Source of the DNA: an uncultured Senegalimassilia sp.
GTDB taxonomy: Bacteria; Actinomycetota; Coriobacteriia; Coriobacteriales; Eggerthellaceae
Length of the DNA: 5,590 nucleotides
NCBI RefSeq assembly: GCF_934632265.1
Contig: NZ_CAKTYH010000122.1
Coordinates: 1 to 5,590, forward strand
Reading direction: 5' to 3'
The notes beneath the pieces were generated by a model. It was not told the DNA's origin, did no database searches, and worked only from the letters and a program-made list of their open reading frames with translations. The position numbers and the translations under genes were made by a program. Shown one piece after another: positions 1 to 5,590 of the stretch (position 1 is its first letter; each line of letters opens with the position of its first letter).

Positions 1-228
1 TGTATCCGGGGCATCGGCTCGGCAAAAACCGATGATCCCAACTTCACGGCTAAAACGTCCGGCCGCGCAAAATCTTTGGTTAGGGTCCTGCGCAGACCGA
101 ACGCGCCGTAAAGCGATGATGCGACTATAGCGCATCGCGAGAATTCGGGGCCCGCCGGCTGGCGGGCCCCGACTGTTCAGATGGAGAATGTCTTGAAGTT
201 TAAGAAAAAGGACTAGGAAAGAGCCGCT
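1..228. other. Upstream non-coding region with RNA-hairpin potential, no recognised gene
   Basis: I recognise no gene here. Frame 1 is open from the window edge to a TAA at 109-111 and could be the tail of an upstream gene, but its translation resembles no family I know. Several hairpins can be drawn on the + strand. Positions 8-39 pair GGG and CATCGG with CCGATG and CCC around an A-rich loop. GGTC/GACC flank the loop at about 85-98. GGC-GCG at 61-67 can pair with CGCGCC at 102-107. A perfect GC stem lies at 147-170. This could be a structured 5' leader or simply the end of the preceding operon. In related genomes der (engA) often precedes plsY, but der is not visible here. No tRNA, rRNA or known riboswitch core was recognised, and no convincing promoter for plsY. 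Confidence 0.4.
147..170 (+). terminator. Perfect GC-rich stem-loop upstream of plsY (terminator-like, no T-tract)
   Basis: GGGGCCCGCC (147-156) and GGCGGGCCCC (161-170) form a perfect 10-bp stem with a GGCT loop. The bases that follow are GACTGTTCAG, so the T-run of a classical intrinsic terminator is missing. The hairpin lies 58 nt before the plsY GTG. It could terminate an upstream transcript, since high-GC bacteria often tolerate U-poor terminators, or it could be a leader hairpin or attenuator for plsY-gpsA. The stem is seen directly; the function is inferred. Confidence 0.45.
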
Positions 229-894
229 GTGGAACTGCTGGGAGCATTAGGGGTTTTCGTTATCTCTTTCCTGTTGGGGTCCATCCCCTGGGGCGTCATC
301 ATCTCGAAGGTGTTCTACCACACCGACATCCGCGAGCACGGGTCGGGCAACATCGGCACCACCAACGCCATGCGCACCATGGGCAAGGTGGGCGGCAGCG
401 CCGTGTTCGTGCTGGATTTCGGCAAGGGCATCGTATCGGGCCTGATCGCGGCCGCGGCTGCGGCCATGTTCGGCGGCGGCATGTCGCTGTCGGGCCACGT
501 GGTCGGCTACGACGACTTCGTCACGGTGGCCTTCCTGGGCTGCGTGTGGGGGCACATCTTCAGCCCCTGGCTGGGATTCAAGGGCGGCAAGGGCATCGCC
601 GTGGCCGTCGGCTGCCTGTTCGTGACGTTCGGCTGGCAGGGCGCGTGCCTTGAGCTGGCCATCTTCGCTGTGCTCGTGCTTGCCACCAAGTACGTGTCGG
701 TGGGTTCCATCGCCGCCGCGGCGACGTGCCCGCTGTTCGCCGCGTACTACTTCCTGTACGCCACGTTCGCGCCGGCCGCGTGGGTATGCACCACGGTGGC
801 GGCGCTGACGGTGGTTTGGGCGCACCGCGGCAACATCGCGCGTCTGCGCGCCGGCAACGAGCGTCGCATCGGGAAAAAGGGTAAGGAAGCGTAA
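229..894 (+). CDS. plsY: Acyl-phosphate:glycerol-3-phosphate acyltransferase PlsY
   Basis: PlsY is an integral membrane enzyme that transfers the acyl chain from acyl-phosphate (made by PlsX) to position 1 of sn-glycerol 3-phosphate. This gives lysophosphatidate, the first step of phospholipid synthesis. At 221 residues it is slightly longer than the usual ~200. All three family motifs are visible: GSIPWG at 17-22 running into DIREHGSGNIGTTN at 33-46; GHIFSPWLGFKGGKG at 108-122; and YVSVGS at 155-160. The closing HRGNIARL at 199-206 is also typical. Hydrophobic stretches fit the five-helix fold, with a Gly/Ala-rich loop around residues 68-85. The start is GTG at 229, preceded by AGGAAAG at 215-221; an ATG alternative would remove motif 1. 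The next gene, gpsA, supplies its G3P substrate and lies a few bases downstream, so an operon is likely. Identity is secure. Confidence 0.96.
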   Translation: MELLGALGVFVISFLLGSIPWGVIISKVFYHTDIREHGSGNIGTTNAMRTMGKVGGSAVFVLDFGKGIVSGLIAAAAAAMFGGGMSLSGHVVGYDDFVTVAFLGCVWGHIFSPWLGFKGGKGIAVAVGCLFVTFGWQGACLELAIFAVLVLATKYVSVGSIAAAATCPLFAAYYFLYATFAPAAWVCTTVAALTVVWAHRGNIARLRAGNERRIGKKGKEA

Positions 895-911
895 GGAAAG
901 TGGACGACGAT

Positions 912-1913
912 ATGAAGGTTGCAGTCATCGGCGCCGGTTCATGGGGAACCGCATTGGCGCAGACGCTGGCCCTCAACGGGCATAACGTGAGCCTGTGGGC
1001 GCGCAAGGATTCGGTGGTGCACGGCATCAACCACGAGCACGTCAACCCGCGCTACCTTTCGGATGCGAAGCTGTCCGACAACATCGTGGCCACCACCTCG
1101 TACCGCGATGCGCTGCATCGTGCGAAGGCCGCCGTCATCGTGACGCCGTCGAACCTGCTGCGCGGCGTGGCGCGCGTGCTGTCCGACGTGGTGGACGACC
1201 AGTTCCCGATCGTCATCTGCTCGAAGGGCGTGGAGGCCGACAGCGGCTATCTGCCCGTGGGTGTGTTCGAGTCCGAGCTGGGCAACAAGGACCGCCTGGC
1301 GGTGCTTTCGGGTCCCAACCATGCCGAGGAGGTCATCAAGGCCAAGCCGGCGGGCACCGTGATCGCCTCGTCGGGCCAGGACACGGCGGTGATGTTCCGT
1401 GACCTGTTCGCCTCGCCGACGTTCCGCACCTACACCAGCGACGACGTCACGGGCGTGGAGCTGTGCGCCGCGTTCAAGAACGTCATTGCCATCGCGGTGG
1501 GTGTGGCATACGGTCTGGGTTATGGCGACAACACGGCAGCCATGCTCATGACGCGCGGCCTGGCCGAGATGAGCCGCCTGACGGTGAAGTGCGGCGGGCA
1601 AGCCATCACGTGCATGGGCCTGGCAGGCGCGGGCGACCTGATCGCCACGTGCACCTCCGAGCACTCGCGCAACCGTTCGTTCGGCGTGGAGCTGGCGCAG
1701 GGCGGCACGCTTGACGCGTATCGCGAGCGCACGCACATGGTGGTCGAAGGCGCGCTGGCGTGCAAAACGCTGAAAACGCTGTCGGAAGCCTACGACGTCG
1801 AGCTGCCCATCACCGACGTGGTGCGCGGCGTGGTATGGGAAGGCGCCGACCCGAAAGCGGCAGCGAAGGACCTGTTCGCGCGCCCGTTGACGACCGAGTT
1901 TTACGGACTGTAG
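912..1913 (+). CDS. gpsA: NAD(P)H-dependent glycerol-3-phosphate dehydrogenase GpsA
   Basis: GpsA is a cytoplasmic enzyme that reduces dihydroxyacetone phosphate to sn-glycerol 3-phosphate, the acceptor used by PlsY. From ATG 912 it is 333 residues, the normal family length. The Rossmann dinucleotide motif GAGSWGTALA begins at residue 7. GPNHAEEV is the family's GPxxAxEV block. K189 in CAAFKNVIAIA matches the catalytic lysine. GAGDL at 239-243 followed by SRNR at 252-255 is the substrate-binding signature. The start is uncertain: GTG at 900 would add four residues (MDDD). ATG 912 places the protein start exactly at the first beta strand as in homologues, but the AAGGA at 893-897 is then 14 nt away. 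For GTG 900 the AAGGA at 883-887 is 12 nt away. The gap after plsY is 17 or 5 nt, supporting one transcript. The C-terminus TTEFYGL is intact. Confidence 0.96.
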   Translation: MKVAVIGAGSWGTALAQTLALNGHNVSLWARKDSVVHGINHEHVNPRYLSDAKLSDNIVATTSYRDALHRAKAAVIVTPSNLLRGVARVLSDVVDDQFPIVICSKGVEADSGYLPVGVFESELGNKDRLAVLSGPNHAEEVIKAKPAGTVIASSGQDTAVMFRDLFASPTFRTYTSDDVTGVELCAAFKNVIAIAVGVAYGLGYGDNTAAMLMTRGLAEMSRLTVKCGGQAITCMGLAGAGDLIATCTSEHSRNRSFGVELAQGGTLDAYRERTHMVVEGALACKTLKTLSEAYDVELPITDVVRGVVWEGADPKAAAKDLFARPLTTEFYGL

Positions 1914-1980
1914 GTTTGATTGGGAGTCCCAACGCCTTAGCGCGCCTGGGGCTTACTGGCTGCAGGTCTGGCGTGGGCAT

Positions 1981-2026
1981 TCGGACTAAGGGTTTGACTG
2001 GGGGCTGTCAGGGCTGTATAGTCCGA
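1981..2026. repeat. 8-bp inverted repeat bracketing the predicted promoter
   Basis: TCGGACTA (1981-1988) and TAGTCCGA (2019-2026) are perfect reverse complements separated by 30 nt. The right arm overlaps the end of the putative -10 box and the expected start region, and the left arm sits just upstream of the putative -35. This geometry could be a pair of operator half-sites, or a stem formed in gpsA read-through RNA. An 8-bp match at this spacing could also arise by chance. No regulator is identifiable. Confidence 0.35.
1994..2022 (+). promoter_or_regulatory. Near-consensus sigma70-type promoter
   Basis: TTGACT (1994-1999) and TATAGT (2017-2022) each match the housekeeping -35 and -10 consensus at five of six positions and are separated by the optimal 17 nt. 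Initiation would be near 2028-2030, about 80 nt after the gpsA stop. The only + strand gene downstream is the M6 protease at 2285, so transcripts would have a leader of about 255 nt. They would first meet the hairpin at 2046-2078. Read directly from sequence; activity is inferred. Confidence 0.55.
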
Positions 2027-2045
2027 TTTGATATGGTTTTGCCGA

Positions 2046-2084
2046 AGAGCGGTTGCTGTGTTTAGCGGTAGCCGCTCTCTTTGT
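2046..2084 (+). terminator. Bulged stem-loop with short T-rich tail, probable gpsA terminator
   Basis: AGAGCGG (2046-2052) pairs with CCGCTCT (2072-2078). Inside it TTGCT (2053-2057) pairs with AGCGG (2064-2068) using two wobble pairs. The result is about 12 bp with a three-base bulge and a six-base loop. CTTTGT follows, a modest U-tract. It lies 132 nt after the gpsA stop and would end plsY-gpsA transcription. Because the predicted promoter lies just upstream, it could also act as an attenuator in the leader of the following gene. Confidence 0.6.
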
Positions 2085-2096
2085 AATCTCCGAACA

Positions 2097-2225
2097 GTGA
2101 ACGGGGGGGGGTGAACAGGGGACGGAGGTGTGTTCACCCGGTCGTCGTTTCCTGTTCATGCAGTTATGATGGCGTGTGAACACACCTCCGTCCCCTGTTC
2201 ACCTTCGTCCCCGTCTCGCTCTCAC
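2097..2225. repeat. Nested long inverted repeat (27-bp perfect arms), REP/MITE-like element
   Basis: The arms at 2111-2137 and 2176-2202 are perfect 27-bp reverse complements around a 38-nt loop, extendable by one pair (G2110/C2203). Each arm is itself bounded by a 7-bp inverted repeat, GTGAACA at one end and TGTTCAC at the other. Outside the core, ACGGGG (2101-2106) matches CCCCGT (2209-2214) and GTGA (2097-2100) matches TCAC (2222-2225), so the symmetrical unit may span 2097-2225. A further GTGAAC followed by a G-run at 2097-2111 looks like a degenerate partial copy of the arm's first half. Arms carrying GGGGACGGAGG resemble dispersed palindromic repeats linked elsewhere to REP-associated Y1 transposases, but that is from memory and no transposase is present here. 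As RNA it would form a very stable hairpin. Confidence 0.75.
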
Positions 2226-2266
2226 GCTTCTTTACGGCTAAAACCGGCAGACGGATGAGGCCCCTC

Positions 2267-2280
2267 CCTTGGGAAAGGAA
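2267..2280 (+). promoter_or_regulatory. Ribosome binding site of the M6 protease gene, possibly in a small hairpin
   Basis: GGGAAAGGAA at 2271-2280 gives a good Shine-Dalgarno core (AAAGGA, 2274-2279), 5 nt before ATG 2285. This decides between that start and the in-frame ATG at 2255, which has no comparable site. The core partly pairs with CCTT (2267-2270) across a GGGA loop of the GNRA type. The stem is only four base pairs. Confidence 0.6.
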
Positions 2281-2284
2281 TCGC

Positions 2285-5200
2285 ATGAGTAATCAATCGT
2301 CGATCGTTGATGCCCTTGCGCATCAGGTTAAGGTCGTCGCTTCCGGTGCGGTTGCGGTCATTGCGCTGGCCTTGGCTTTTGCAACCGCGCCTGCTTCGGC
2401 GTTTGCCGTCGATGCCGCCGTTGCTAGCGAACAAGGCTCGCCGTGCGTCCCTACCCAGGAGCAAGTTGAAAGCTACCGTGCGGATGGTTCGCTTGACGAG
2501 CGCGTCCAGGTTGCCGAGCGTCTCGGCCATGCGCAACTGTCCGCCGATCTGACGCAGCAGGCCCTCGCCCGGCAGGCGACGGCGCTCGGCCAGGGCGCGG
2601 ACATGTTCTCCTTGCGCTCCGCGGTTCCTTCGACCTGGAAAAGCGGCATGGCCACAGTTGGCGCCGGGCGCGTGCTGGCGTTGCGCGTGTCGTTCCCGGA
2701 CCATTCCTTCGCTGATGACGATACGCTTGAAGCGCTCGATGCGCTCATCAACGGTGGCGGCGCGTCCGTGTTTCCCTATGAAAGCTTGCACGCATACTAC
2801 GAGCGCGCGAGCTACGGCGCGCTTGATATCTCCGGAACCGCCGTGGACTACCAGGCGAAACACGAGCGCAGCTACTATCAGCACGATATCAACTCGCTGT
2901 TCGTCGAAGCGCTCGACGCGCTTGACGAAGCTTTGGACCTTTCGCAATTCGACGGAAACGGCGATGGGTACATCGACTGCGTGTACCTGCATTTCGCCGG
3001 CCCTGATGCTGGATGGGGAAGCACCTGGTGGAGCCAGGAATGGACGGTGCCGCAGCAGGCTCCGCCCGAGGTGTGCGAGCGTTCGTGGGACGGCAAGCGC
3101 CTGTGGAACGCGTGCCTGCTGGCCGACAACTGCGCCGCGGACACGGCGGCTTCCACGCTTATCCACGAAACAGGCCACGTGCTCGGCCTTCCCGATCTGT
3201 ATAGCTATCGAAGGTCGACGCTCGACTCGTTGGGGCGTTCGGGATGCCTGACGTTCGACCTGATGGACAACAACGCCGGCGACACCAATGCCTTCTTCAA
3301 ATGGATGCTCGGCTGGATCGACGAAAGCAAGGTTGTGCGCGTGGTCGCGAACGCCGATGGGGTCGACGTGCAGCGCGGCGGCGTTACGCAGCACTACGAT
3401 GAGCATTCGATCGATCAGGTGCTTTCCGCGTTCACAAGCTCCGACCTTGCCGAGTGCGGCGGGTTTATCGCCGTGTCCGATTCCGAGGATCTGCTTGACC
3501 CGGCGAAGGGCTTGTTCTCGTCGTTCTATCTGCTGCAATATGATCGCTATGCCGGCAACCAGTCGCTGGTGTACAAGCGCGGCGGCCAGGATTTCGAGCT
3601 GCCGTCGGGCTTCAGGCTCTTCCGCGTGCAGGCGGCGCTTTCGGCGGAGGGGGACGACTACCTATATCAGAACACCTCAGGAGCGCCCGGCAACCAGCTT
3701 ATCGAGCTGGTCGACCCCGACATGGACGCCACCCACTCCGAGGGGATCGGCTACGCACCCGCTGCGATCACGGGCGACGGGTACGGTTGCATGCTGTATG
3801 ACGGCCAGGAGGTGTCGCCGACCACCTATCCCTCCACGAATTTCGGCGAAAGCATCGGCGGCGGTTTCACGGGCTTGACATTCTCGTTTGGCGAATGCGG
3901 CGAAGATTTCGGCACCGTCACCGTTTCCTGGTCGGATGCCGACGCGCCGGTTCCGGGCGACTTCTCCCTTTCTTTGCAGCCTGACACGCTGCTGAACTGG
4001 GGTCCTGTGACGTTCGCTATGTCGTATCCTGCGCTGTACAAGGCGTTCGAGAACGGGGCGTTCCCGTATCTTGTGATCGACGGGAAGCGCATCTTCGCCG
4101 CCGCGGACGTGAGCGGCGAAACCGTTTCCATGCGATATCAGTTTAACCCCGGCGAGGTTTTGCCGACCAGCGACTGCGAGGCGGTGTTCCCTGCGGGTTG
4201 CTTTCTGTTGGGCGTGGCCGATGAGGAAGAGGTGTACTCCGAGGAGATCCGCGTGCCGTTTTCCCCGTCCGGCCTGGCGAGCTTCGTCAAGCATGGCTTC
4301 TATGAGCTGGAGACCGACCCGCTGGACGAGAACGTCGGCATCTCTTCGGTGTTCGCCCGTGGCGACGGGTCGCATTGCTTCCTGCGCGCGGTCGGCGAGA
4401 GCCTGTACCTGGAAACCATCGACGAGAAGGACCCATCGAAGGTGAGCGAGGCGAAGATCGACGGCGCGGTCCTTCCGACGTATCCGCAGGCCAGCGCGGT
4501 GCTGCAATGCGCGGTGCTGCCCGATGACCGTTGCCTGGTGACGGTGTCGTTCGAGAACTTCGACGCTTCCGGCTTGGCACGCGCCTATTTGGTGGACCTT
4601 GGCTCGCGCCGGGCGCTCGATGAGGCGCCCCTCAACCGGTTCCCCGGCTCCGTTCGCGCCATGGCGGTGGGGAACGTGCCGGTCATGGGGACGTATGCGT
4701 ACCAGCTTGGCTTCGGCGAGGGCTATGTGATGACGTCGACGTTTGCGGACGTTGCGGTAGGTGGGACGTATGCGAGCGCTGCGGTTTCGCCTGGCGAGCG
4801 CATGCTTTGGACGCGGGCATCGGGTGTTTACGAGGCGGGTGATGGGCTGATCGCCGCCGTGTTCGCCGAGAACATTTTCGATGGCGATGGCGGTCCTGGT
4901 GGGGTGAACCTTACGGTTCGCTTGTACGATGCCGAGTCGGTGGCGGCGCTTTTCGCGACGGCGCCCACCCAGCTGAACCCTGATGCGCTTGAGGATTTTA
5001 CCGAACGCCTTGATCCGGTGTGCGTGTGCAAACTGAGCGGGTATCAGGCTGTCAACGATGTCGCGGCTCGCGATGATGCCGTGTATGTGCTGGCGTCGGG
5101 TCGTCTGGATACCAGCGGGTCCGAAGATGATACGTCGCGCGGAGGGGCGATCGTGAGGTTCGACCGTGCGGGCGTGCAGACCGCCTGCCGCGCGCTTGTT

Positions 5201-5590
5201 CCGGTCAACTCGATTGCGGCGATGTATACGGATCTGGTCGTCGGCGAACAGGGGGCGGTGGCGGCAACGCGCATCGCGATCGGGAACAAGGGCGCGTTCG
5301 AGCCGCAGGAGACGCACCTGTTCGATTCGTCGCTGAACGCGGCGGGGTCATATGATTTCGTCGGGAACTCGACCGGCGGCTGGGTCGGCGGGCGCTGGGT
5401 GGCGCTGGGCTGGGATAGCTCCCGGTTCGGCAACGCCACGGGCGCCGGGGCTCCGCCCGCGGATGGCGCGGCGGTGGGAGAAGGCGTTGTCGCGCGAGAG
5501 GGCGAAGAGCCTGACCTGCACATGCGCGTCGGCTACGCGATATCCGATGCCTTGGATGTTGCCTCTGCTTCCGAAGAGCCGGACGATTCC
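2285..5590 (+). CDS. Secreted M6-family (immune inhibitor A-like) zinc metalloprotease, 3' end beyond the window
   Basis: The frame is open for 1102 codons with no stop before the edge, so the protein is incomplete. Residues 1-41 form a Sec signal peptide: a lysine at 16, a hydrophobic core at about 17-33, and likely cleavage after ASA (39) or AFA (41). Residues 42-125 are a probable pro-region. The catalytic domain begins near VLALRVSFPD (130-139). It has a calcium-site-like DGNGDGYID (223-231), the zinc motif HETGHVLGLPDLY (294-306; H294, E295, H298 and probably D304), and the family's downstream DLMDN around M327 with KWMLGWI (339-345). LPSGFRLFRV and the segment up to about 550 complete the protease unit. 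Residues 558-660 may be an Ig-like beta domain. About 660-1043 is beta-strand-rich, propeller-like sequence of no family I recognise. The acidic 1044-1102 looks like a linker, perhaps to a membrane or wall anchor beyond the window. Seventeen cysteines suggest disulfide bonding outside the cell. The protease assignment is strong; the substrate is unknown. Confidence 0.9.
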   Translation, partial: MSNQSSIVDALAHQVKVVASGAVAVIALALAFATAPASAFAVDAAVASEQGSPCVPTQEQVESYRADGSLDERVQVAERLGHAQLSADLTQQALARQATALGQGADMFSLRSAVPSTWKSGMATVGAGRVLALRVSFPDHSFADDDTLEALDALINGGGASVFPYESLHAYYERASYGALDISGTAVDYQAKHERSYYQHDINSLFVEALDALDEALDLSQFDGNGDGYIDCVYLHFAGPDAGWGSTWWSQEWTVPQQAPPEVCERSWDGKRLWNACLLADNCAADTAASTLIHETGHVLGLPDLYSYRRSTLDSLGRSGCLTFDLMDNNAGDTNAFFKWMLGWIDESKVVRVVANADGVDVQRGGVTQHYDEHSIDQVLSAFTSSDLAECGGFIAVSDSEDLLDPAKGLFSSFYLLQYDRYAGNQSLVYKRGGQDFELPSGFRLFRVQAALSAEGDDYLYQNTSGAPGNQLIELVDPDMDATHSEGIGYAPAAITGDGYGCMLYDGQEVSPTTYPSTNFGESIGGGFTGLTFSFGECGEDFGTVTVSWSDADAPVPGDFSLSLQPDTLLNWGPVTFAMSYPALYKAFENGAFPYLVIDGKRIFAAADVSGETVSMRYQFNPGEVLPTSDCEAVFPAGCFLLGVADEEEVYSEEIRVPFSPSGLASFVKHGFYELETDPLDENVGISSVFARGDGSHCFLRAVGESLYLETIDEKDPSKVSEAKIDGAVLPTYPQASAVLQCAVLPDDRCLVTVSFENFDASGLARAYLVDLGSRRALDEAPLNRFPGSVRAMAVGNVPVMGTYAYQLGFGEGYVMTSTFADVAVGGTYASAAVSPGERMLWTRASGVYEAGDGLIAAVFAENIFDGDGGPGGVNLTVRLYDAESVAALFATAPTQLNPDALEDFTERLDPVCVCKLSGYQAVNDVAARDDAVYVLASGRLDTSGSEDDTSRGGAIVRFDRAGVQTACRALVPVNSIAAMYTDLVVGEQGAVAATRIAIGNKGAFEPQETHLFDSSLNAAGSYDFVGNSTGGWVGGRWVALGWDSSRFGNATGAGAPPADGAAVGEGVVAREGEEPDLHMRVGYAISDALDVASASEEPDDS

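Noticed and set aside
1..138. - strand frame starting at ATG near 138 and leaving the window, with a TATAGT box
   Set aside because: No -35 at proper spacing, no SD, and a translation with no family resemblance. The GC hairpin would sit in its promoter.
181..216. Tiny ORF MENVLKFKKKD ending just before the plsY start, a possible leader peptide
   Set aside because: There is no Shine-Dalgarno sequence before its ATG and no regulatory residue pattern. The stop overlapping the plsY SD is suggestive but not enough.
939..1736. 265-residue - strand frame opposite gpsA (and 247-825 opposite plsY)
   Set aside because: Both lie entirely inside well-supported genes and have low-complexity Arg/His/Ala composition.
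1760..2065. + strand frame overlapping the gpsA end and the intergenic region
   Set aside because: It starts out of frame inside gpsA, has no ribosome binding site, and runs through the promoter and hairpin region.
2111..2202. Two 27-bp repeat copies considered as a CRISPR fragment
   Set aside because: The copies are inverted, not direct, there are only two, and no further repeat-spacer units or cas genes are seen.
2255..2284. Upstream in-frame ATG at 2255 as the protease start
   Set aside because: It would add ten residues (MRPLPWERNR) and has no good SD, whereas ATG 2285 has AAAGGA 5 nt upstream and a normal signal peptide.
2222..3538. 438-residue open frame on the - strand
   Set aside because: It is fully antisense to the M6 protease, which has clear motifs. 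The translation is Arg/His/Val-rich with no family pattern, typical of shadow frames in GC-rich genes.
3677..5317. 546-residue open frame on the - strand
   Set aside because: It is antisense to the protease C-terminal half. Composition is Arg/His-rich and reflects codon bias on the + strand, and it shows no recognisable domain.

Overview
The window looks like the chromosome of a high-GC actinobacterium. The best guess is class Coriobacteriia, family Eggerthellaceae (gut anaerobes such as Eggerthella, Gordonibacter or Slackia). This rests on GC-rich codon choice, the plsY-gpsA pair with coriobacterial-style sequences, and a very large exported metalloprotease. The family is inferred from style, not from a marker gene.

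Layout: positions 1-228 carry no recognisable gene. They hold several potential RNA hairpins, including a perfect 10-bp GC stem at 147-170, just upstream of plsY. Positions 229-1913 are a tight two-gene phospholipid unit on the + strand. gpsA (NAD(P)H-dependent glycerol-3-phosphate dehydrogenase) makes sn-glycerol 3-phosphate from dihydroxyacetone phosphate. plsY (acyl-phosphate:G3P acyltransferase) places the first acyl chain on it at the membrane. The spacing of 5 or 17 nt, depending on the gpsA start, supports co-transcription.

Positions 1914-2284 form a 371-nt intergenic region dense in signals. In order these are a near-consensus sigma70-type promoter (TTGACT-17-TATAGT) flanked by an 8-bp inverted repeat, a strong bulged hairpin followed by a short T-rich stretch, a run of nine G, and a perfect 27-bp inverted repeat with a 38-nt loop. 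Each arm of that repeat is itself bounded by a smaller inverted repeat, GTGAACA/TGTTCAC.

From 2285 to the right edge one + strand frame stays open for 1102 codons without a stop. It encodes an exported M6-family (immune inhibitor A-like) zinc metalloprotease: signal peptide, pro-region, catalytic domain with HETGHVLGLPD, then about 550 residues of beta-rich sequence with no recognised family, ending in an acidic linker where the window cuts off. The long ORFs opposite it are antisense shadows. The most notable items are this large protease with its unassigned C-terminal half and the nested inverted-repeat element plus promoter/hairpin in front of it. I found no clear evidence of a wholly new multi-gene system.
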